Assembly: GCA_018054805.1 (NCBI GenBank)
Contig: JAGPIU010000012.1
Span: 1 to 11,427 of the forward strand
DNA: 11,427 bases
Source: Paludibacter sp.
Lineage (GTDB): Bacteria; Bacteroidota; Bacteroidia; Bacteroidales; Paludibacteraceae
Direction: 5' to 3'
Shown: positions 6,820 to 11,427 of the stretch, piece by piece
Numbering within the stretch: the first letter of the stretch is position 1
Layout of the letters: each line of letters opens with the position of its first letter
Position numbers and translations under genes: made by a program
Notes under the pieces: generated by a model
The model's input: only the letters and a program-made list of their open reading frames with translations
The model's database searches: none
Told to the model about the DNA's origin: nothing

Positions 6820-7578
6820 ATGAATCAAAGCGGAGTTCCGGAACAAAAAGTGCAATTGTGCATCGACCAGGGAAATTCCAGTGTGAAAGCAGGAATTTTC
6901 TCAGGAGACGATTTGCTTGATACTTTCAGATTCGACAGATTTACACAGGAGTCGCTTGATGCCATCCCGGATAAATTCACAATCGAATCAGTCATTATTT
7001 CGAGTGTTACCAACTCAGGCGACGATATAAAACAGCTTTTCGAAAACCGGAATGTAAATTTAATTATTCTGAATCACGAAACCCCGCTGCCCTTTGCAAT
7101 GGGTTACAACACTCCCAAGACACTCGGCAAGGACAGAATAGCCGCAGTGGCCGGAGCTGCATATTTGAAACCACAGTCAAATCTGCTTGTGATTGATGCC
7201 GGCACAGCCATCACATATGACTTTATCGACAGTAATGGTTATTATCACGGAGGGAATATTGCACCGGGAATTGAGTTAAGACTCAAATCTTTACATTTAT
7301 TCACCGGAAAACTTCCGTGGGTCGAAGCTAAAACAGAATTTTCACTATTAGGCAAAAACACAGAATCTGCCATATTAAATGGTGTTTTAAATGGCATTAT
7401 TTTCGAAATAAATGGTTACATCGACGCCTTAAAAATTAAATATCCTGAACTTTCAGCATTTTTAACAGGCGGTAGCACATTTTACTTTGACGGAAAACTA
7501 AAAAGTGCCATCTTTGCAGAAAAAAATTTAGTATTAATCGGGCTAAACCGCATACTCCTATTCAATGTTCAGAAATAA
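6820..7578 (+). CDS. coaX: Type III pantothenate kinase
   Basis: This enzyme phosphorylates pantothenate with ATP in the first step of coenzyme A synthesis in the cytoplasm. Type III enzymes belong to the ASKHA fold and need a monovalent cation. The 252-residue product (counting the ATG at 6820 as residue 1) shows the N-terminal phosphate motif CIDQGNSSVKAGIF (DxGN at residues 16-19). It also has the substrate-loop block YNTPKTLGKDRIAA and the second phosphate motif VIDAGTAITYDF followed by GGNIAPGIELRLKSL and the family-typical FTGKLP. The C-terminus has the adenosine-motif-like FLTGGS. A GTG one codon earlier (6817) is a possible start and would add one residue. The 3' end overlaps the next gene by 14 nt, which suggests translational coupling. 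Confidence 0.96.
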   Translation: MNQSGVPEQKVQLCIDQGNSSVKAGIFSGDDLLDTFRFDRFTQESLDAIPDKFTIESVIISSVTNSGDDIKQLFENRNVNLIILNHETPLPFAMGYNTPKTLGKDRIAAVAGAAYLKPQSNLLVIDAGTAITYDFIDSNGYYHGGNIAPGIELRLKSLHLFTGKLPWVEAKTEFSLLGKNTESAILNGVLNGIIFEINGYIDALKIKYPELSAFLTGGSTFYFDGKLKSAIFAEKNLVLIGLNRILLFNVQK

Positions 7579-8815
7579 AAGTTTTCTCCTGACTGTTTCA
7601 TTTGCAGCCATTAGCATTTTCGGTATCGCACAAAACAATACGAATTCGCCCTACACCCGATATGGATTCGGCGAAATTCCGGGAACATACTCAGGGGAGC
7701 AAAAAGCCATGGGAGGTGTGGCACTCGGATTACGCTCGAAAACGGGTATAAACACCATGAATCCCGCCTCGTACAGTTCGGTGGACAGCACCACCTTTAT
7801 GTTCGACCTCGGCGTTAGCACTCTGCTATCACGATTCAGCAGCCCGGAAGGTTCAAGAACAAGCTTCAATGGCAATCTCGATTATCTGAACATGCAATTT
7901 CCATTAATGAAAAATGTGGGTTTCAGTGCAGGGATGCTTCCTTTCTCATTTTCAGGATATAATTTTTACAACACCGGAATTCTTCCATTGTCCGAATATC
8001 CCGACACCATCACCACTACACGCACATATGCCGGAAGCGGAGGTATCAGTCAGGTGTATGCAGGTCTTTCAATCGAATTTTTCAATCATATTTCACTGGG
8101 AGCCAATGCATATTACATGTTTGGGAGCGCAGTAAATTCCAGAGAATTAAGATTCAGCGATTCAAATTTATATGGGGCGGCACAAAGCGATTCGATAACG
8201 GTAAACAGTTTTCGTTTTCGCTACGGAGCGCAGTTTTACAACACCTTTGCAAAAAAACATCACGTCACTTTAGGTTTAATTTACGAACCCAAAGTGAGTC
8301 TCAGTGCAAACTACTCTGAAGCTACCGGAAGTGTACTAACCGAGCTTACTCCTTACGAAAATGTACATTCAAGTTTCGAAATGCCCGAAATGATGGGCGC
8401 CGGCTTATCGTACACATTCGACAACAAACTTACACTGGCAACAGACTACAGCCTTACCAAATGGGGCGATGCTGTGTATATGGGCGTTCGCGACACATTA
8501 AACAATCAATCAAAAATTTCTTTCGGTGCCGAATACCAACCTAACGCACGCGGACGTTATTATTATGAAAAGATATATTACAGAGCCGGTTTAAACCTGA
8601 GCGATCCGTATTACAAAATAGGTGGAATTCAGCAACCCAAAAACTTTGGCATAACTTTTGGATTTGGATTGCCATTGAAGAATAGCAGTACTGTTGTGAA
8701 TGCTGCATTCGAATATGGAAAAACAGGTAATGCCGGTAACTTACGCGAAGATTATTTTAAATTTACTCTCAATGCTGCTTTCAACGAATTGTGGTTCTTT
8801 AAACGCAAATTGTAA
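7565..8815 (+). CDS. Outer-membrane beta-barrel protein (SPYTRYG family, OmpP1/FadL-like)
   Basis: This 416-residue protein has a clear signal peptide (MFRNKSFLLTVSFAAISIFG, likely cut after IA and before QNNTN). The mature start NTNSPYTRYGFGEIPG, followed by a Met-Gly-Gly block (KAMGGVALGLRS), is typical of a Bacteroidota outer-membrane family distantly like OmpP1/FadL transporters. The rest alternates hydrophobic and polar residues and is rich in Y, F, G, S and N, as in amphipathic barrel strands. It ends in an aromatic strand, NELWFFKRKL, suited to Bam recognition. Its ATG lies inside the end of coaX, and the next gene starts 30 bp after its stop. The conserved order coaX, barrel, TPR, lptC recurs in Bacteroidota from general knowledge. 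The substrate is unknown; a hydrophobic-compound channel is only inferred. Confidence 0.83.
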   Translation: MFRNKSFLLTVSFAAISIFGIAQNNTNSPYTRYGFGEIPGTYSGEQKAMGGVALGLRSKTGINTMNPASYSSVDSTTFMFDLGVSTLLSRFSSPEGSRTSFNGNLDYLNMQFPLMKNVGFSAGMLPFSFSGYNFYNTGILPLSEYPDTITTTRTYAGSGGISQVYAGLSIEFFNHISLGANAYYMFGSAVNSRELRFSDSNLYGAAQSDSITVNSFRFRYGAQFYNTFAKKHHVTLGLIYEPKVSLSANYSEATGSVLTELTPYENVHSSFEMPEMMGAGLSYTFDNKLTLATDYSLTKWGDAVYMGVRDTLNNQSKISFGAEYQPNARGRYYYEKIYYRAGLNLSDPYYKIGGIQQPKNFGITFGFGLPLKNSSTVVNAAFEYGKTGNAGNLREDYFKFTLNAAFNELWFFKRKL

Positions 8816-8845
8816 AAAACAAAAACAAATAATTAATAAGAGAAT

Positions 8846-10522
8846 ATGAAAACTAGAAACTTAATCGTAATTCTTTTAAGCCTGGTAATGTTTACCAACT
8901 GCTACGCGCAGAAACCAGGCAAGAAAGACAAGAAAAGCAAAAACGCAGAAACAGAAGTCGTTTCGACTCCTGAAAATGATGTACCGGAAACAGTTGAGGA
9001 AGCTCCTGTGGCTACCGAAGAATGTTTGGTAAACATTAGTTTATTCAACGAATCGGCTAAAAATAAACAATATGCCGATGCACTTGGCCCATGGACAAAA
9101 GCTTACGAGGAATGTCCCGGTGCTAACCGTGCCATCTACAGTCGCGGACGCGAAATTCTTCATTGGGAGATTTCTCAGGCCAAAGACGATGCTACTCATC
9201 AAAAAGTTTTCGACAAACTGATGGGAATGTATGACAACCGTATCAAATACTTTGGAAAAGACGAACGCTACCCTACTCCATGGATTCTTGGTCTCAAAGG
9301 TATGGATTACATCAACTTTGTGAAAAATGATCCTTTGAAAAAGAAAGCATACGCATGGTTGGAAAAATCAATTGATGGTATGGGCGAAGCAAGTGAACTC
9401 GAAGTAATTCGTTTATTCATTGTAACTTCAAACGAAATTTATAAAGCTGAACCTGCTCATGCTGAAAAGTACATTGCTGATTATGTAAAAGTAAATTCTT
9501 TGCTTGATAAGATATATTCAGAAATGGATACTGAAGGATTAACTAATGTTTATCAATTAAAACAAGAGATTAACAACTTTGTGTCAAACACAAAATCAAT
9601 CAACTTATTTGACAATACAAAAAATGAGTTTAAAACTACTCTTTTACAAAAATATTCAAATGTCGAATTCATCAAACTCAACTCAAAACTAATTGAGGAC
9701 TTTTTCTTGAATACAGATGCAAAATCTTGTAGTAACATTGAATGTATTGAAAAGAAAGCACAAGAACTTATAAATCAACTATTGAGAAATCCACAAATTG
9801 CAAAAGTTGATGCAGTATACAGTCTAAAACAAGGCGTTGATGCCTTATTTGTTCAAAGTGGTGCAGCCAACTGCGAAACACTCGATGGCATCTACAAAGA
9901 TAAGATTGCTCAGAATACAACTAACGAAGCATATCTGAACAACATTATCAGCTTTTACAAACGCATTCGTTGCACAAGTTCGGAAGTTTACTTCCAGGCT
10001 GCTGTAGCTGCTCACAAAATTAAACCAACTGCTGAGTCGGCCAATGCACTTGCCGAAATGTCGTACAAAGCAGGCGAACACAGCAAAGCCATTACTTACT
10101 ACGACGAAGCTACCAAACTGGCCACCGAAAAAATGGACAAAGCTGACTATCAGTATAAAATTGCGCAGATTTATTACACTGAAATGAACAATTACCCACG
10201 TTCACGTGAGTATGCGCGCAATTCATTGGAATTCAACCCTAACAACGGTAGCGCATATCTTCTGATTGGTATTATGTACGCTAAATCACGTTCAATCTAC
10301 GACGATCCTGTACTTTCAAAAACCGTATATTGGGTAGCTGTTGATAAATTTGTACGTGCAAAACAGGTTGATCCGAGCATTGCTGATGAAGCTAATAAAC
10401 TCATCAACACATACAGCGGACACTTCCCCACAAAAGACGATATGTTCTTCCAGCCACAGCTTAAAGCCGGATCTTCATTCTTTGTAGGAGGTTGGATTGG
10501 CGAAAGCACAACCTGTAGATAA
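8846..10522 (+). CDS. Secreted periplasmic TPR-repeat protein
   Basis: This 558-residue protein has a signal peptide ending FTNCYA, probably cut before QKPGKK. Cys19 could instead suggest a lipoprotein, but FTNC is a poor lipobox. A Lys-rich then acidic linker (about 22-60) leads into a helical domain (about 60-230). TPR-like helix pairs cover about 395-510 (NALAEMSYKAGEHSKAITYY, then YQYKIAQIYYTEMNNYPRSR and YLLIGIMYAKS). The C-terminal tail FVGGWIGESTTCR resembles the conserved end of this Bacteroidota family. Residues of about 230-325 are much more AT-rich at the DNA level than the flanks. My hand count over 9541-9780 gives 61 G+C in 240 bases, against about 40% on either side, and the segment holds diverged repeats of a (V/F)xxLxxx unit. 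The gene sits between a barrel gene and lptC, so a scaffold role in envelope biogenesis is plausible but inferred. Confidence 0.85.
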   Translation: MKTRNLIVILLSLVMFTNCYAQKPGKKDKKSKNAETEVVSTPENDVPETVEEAPVATEECLVNISLFNESAKNKQYADALGPWTKAYEECPGANRAIYSRGREILHWEISQAKDDATHQKVFDKLMGMYDNRIKYFGKDERYPTPWILGLKGMDYINFVKNDPLKKKAYAWLEKSIDGMGEASELEVIRLFIVTSNEIYKAEPAHAEKYIADYVKVNSLLDKIYSEMDTEGLTNVYQLKQEINNFVSNTKSINLFDNTKNEFKTTLLQKYSNVEFIKLNSKLIEDFFLNTDAKSCSNIECIEKKAQELINQLLRNPQIAKVDAVYSLKQGVDALFVQSGAANCETLDGIYKDKIAQNTTNEAYLNNIISFYKRIRCTSSEVYFQAAVAAHKIKPTAESANALAEMSYKAGEHSKAITYYDEATKLATEKMDKADYQYKIAQIYYTEMNNYPRSREYARNSLEFNPNNGSAYLLIGIMYAKSRSIYDDPVLSKTVYWVAVDKFVRAKQVDPSIADEANKLINTYSGHFPTKDDMFFQPQLKAGSSFFVGGWIGESTTCR

Positions 10523-10524
10523 TC

Positions 10525-11100
10525 TTGAAAAACTTCAGATTTACATATCATCCATTATTCATAACAACTGTCCTTCTGACAGTTGTTATGTTGTTTATTG
10601 TTGCATGTTCGCCTGTCGAAACAGACAAAATCGAAGCTATTGTCGATCGTTCGTCGCTGCCAAAACTCAGAGCCACCGAAATCACTACAGTTATTTCCGA
10701 CTCGGGCATTACGCGCTACCGTATATCTACCCCACAGTGGGATGTGTACGATAAAACCGAACAACCTTATTGGGAATTTCCAATGGGAATACATTGCGAA
10801 AGCTTCGATCCGAATCTGAAAGTCGACGCCAATATTCACAGCAACTATGCAAAATTTTACAGCAACCAACAACTCTGGGAGCTGAAAGGGAATGTAAAAA
10901 TGATGAATATCAAAGGAGAACTTTTTGAAACCGAGCATTTATTCTGGAATCAGCGCGAAGAAAGGCTTTACACCGACAGTGTTGTCAAGATCACTCAGGC
11001 CACACATATTCTGAATGTGATGGGCTTTGAGTCGAACCAACAAATGACGCGCTATAAGTTCCGTAAAACAAACGGAATATTCCCCGTAGAAGACAAGTAA
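10525..11100 (+). CDS. lptC: LPS export system periplasmic lipoprotein LptC
   Basis: LptC links the inner-membrane LptBFG transporter to periplasmic LptA and passes lipopolysaccharide along the bridge. The 191-residue product has a hydrophobic N-terminus with lipobox IVAC (Cys28), as is usual for Bacteroidota LptC. The body matches the LptC/YrbK family: an N-x-x-x-F block (NYAKFYSNQQLWELKGNV, about 107-124), then GELFETEHLFWNQREERLYT and VVKITQATHILNVMGF, a run of short beta strands as in the jellyroll. The start is TTG at 10525. An in-frame stop at 10516-10518 leaves only ATA and ATC before it, and the first in-frame ATG (residue 22) would cut the signal peptide in half. The TTG lies 2 nt after the TPR stop codon, so translation is probably coupled. 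It is the last gene before a terminator. Confidence 0.87.
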   Translation: MKNFRFTYHPLFITTVLLTVVMLFIVACSPVETDKIEAIVDRSSLPKLRATEITTVISDSGITRYRISTPQWDVYDKTEQPYWEFPMGIHCESFDPNLKVDANIHSNYAKFYSNQQLWELKGNVKMMNIKGELFETEHLFWNQREERLYTDSVVKITQATHILNVMGFESNQQMTRYKFRKTNGIFPVEDK

Positions 11101-11119
11101 CAAAACATTAAAATACAGC

Positions 11120-11156
11120 AAACCCCGCCGATCTGTCCATTCAGTCAGCGGGGTTT
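11120..11156 (+). terminator. Terminator hairpin after lptC, possibly bidirectional
   Basis: A perfect 9-bp stem is formed by AAACCCCGC (11120-11128) and GCGGGGTTT (11148-11156), with a 19-nt loop. It is followed by TTTATTG and preceded by an A-rich strand. It lies 19 bp after the lptC stop. The A/T flanks on both sides would let it act on either strand, which matters because a gene remnant reads towards it from the right. Confidence 0.8.
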
Positions 11157-11198
11157 ATTGTTTTCAGGAATCACAATCACAGAGCATATAAATGCCGC

Positions 11199-11286
11199 TT
11201 ATCCTTTCACCCGTTTACGGTAGCTACCCGGCGAACAAAACATTATTTTAAATCACTACTGACCGATAAAAATAGTTTGAATTATT
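11199..11286 (-). pseudogene. Decayed C-terminal remnant of an AraC-family regulator
   Basis: On the minus strand, 11252 down to 11199 reads FKIMFCSPGSYRKRVKG followed by a TAA stop. Just upstream in another frame, 11286 down to 11260 reads NNSNYFYRS. Put together they resemble the hallmark end of AraC/XylS DNA-binding domains, SxYFxRxFKxxFGxSPxxYRKR. The two parts are separated by 7 nt (11253-11259) that shift the frame and add a stop, and the Gly after MF is missing. Upstream of 11290 the similarity ends at a REP-like palindrome. The piece is too short for a gene and is read as a leftover of a deleted or disrupted regulator. Similarity is judged from memory of the family motif, and chance cannot be excluded for so short a piece. 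Confidence 0.5.
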
Positions 11287-11296
11287 TTTTTCAGCT

Positions 11297-11327
11297 TGTC
11301 AGATTCCTCACTACGTTCGGAATGACA
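11297..11327. repeat. REP-like imperfect palindrome
   Basis: The 31-bp element begins TGTCAGATTCC and ends GGAATGACA. TGTCA (11297-11301) pairs with TGACA (11323-11327) and TTCC (11304-11307) with GGAA (11319-11322), with a GA bulge. On the minus strand it reads TGTCATTCCGAACGTAGTGA and onward. Close relatives of this motif are widespread between genes in Bacteroidota and other phyla, from general knowledge. Transposition by a RAYT-type enzyme is possible, but none is encoded here. Confidence 0.7.
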
Positions 11328-11330
11328 GGC

Positions 11331-11409
11331 AATCAACAAGTTAGGTTTTTGGGATGAGGCAGGTTGGCGGCTTCGCCGCCAACCTGCCTCATCCCAACCA
11401 TAATCAACA
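11331..11409. repeat. Perfect 23-bp hairpin flanked by 8-bp direct repeats
   Basis: The arms 11349-11371 and 11375-11397 are exact reverse complements around a TTC loop. The arms are GC-rich (centre GGCGGC-TTC-GCCGCC) in otherwise AT-rich DNA. AATCAACA occurs on both sides, at 11331-11338 and 11402-11409, like the target-site duplication of a small non-autonomous element. The stem lacks a T-run, so it is not a standard terminator. There is no open reading frame inside. Confidence 0.8.
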
Positions 11410-11427
11410 CAAAGCATTGTCATTCAG

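Noticed and set aside
10555..10938. 127-codon open frame antisense to lptC
   Set aside because: It is fully antisense to lptC, which has a lipobox and family motifs; no independent support for the antisense frame.

Overview
The window looks like chromosomal DNA of a Bacteroidota species, probably of the order Bacteroidales. The protein set points there: an 819-residue PheT encoded away from pheS, a long-form HisG, a type III pantothenate kinase, and a barrel protein of the SPYxRYG type followed by a TPR protein and LptC. So do the promoter-like sites, which match the Bacteroidota -7 consensus TAnnTTTG rather than a sigma-70 -10 box. Starts are preceded by A-rich leaders with few Shine-Dalgarno sequences. 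The genus cannot be told from this sequence.

Layout. Positions 1-302 hold a nearly perfect 132-bp tandem repeat (2.3 copies) that borders the 3' end of pheT (416-2875, minus). A 393-bp intergenic region with divergent -7 boxes separates pheT from a long-chain acyl-CoA synthetase gene (3269-5014, plus). Next come two tandem paralogous genes for tiny acidic lipoproteins (5150-5323 and 5629-5799). Each has its own copy of a promoter and leader, and each ends in an intrinsic terminator. The second encodes only 56 residues and is easily missed.

From 5934 on, five genes run in one direction with gaps of no more than about 150 bp: hisG, coaX, an outer-membrane barrel gene, a periplasmic TPR gene and lptC. 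coaX and the barrel gene overlap by 14 nt, and lptC starts with TTG 2 nt after the TPR stop. Together these couple histidine and coenzyme A metabolism genes physically to cell-envelope genes, the last being a lipopolysaccharide-transport component. A terminator hairpin follows lptC.

The last 270 bp (11157-11427) carry no intact gene but several layered signals. There is a decayed C-terminal remnant of an AraC-family regulator on the minus strand, a REP-like imperfect palindrome, and a perfect 23-bp-stem hairpin flanked by 8-bp direct repeats.

No complete new multi-gene system is visible. The observations most worth a second look are the twin micro-lipoproteins with their conserved 5'-terminal hairpin, an AT-rich segment inside the TPR protein that looks like a diverged triplication, and the composite repeat zone at the right end.
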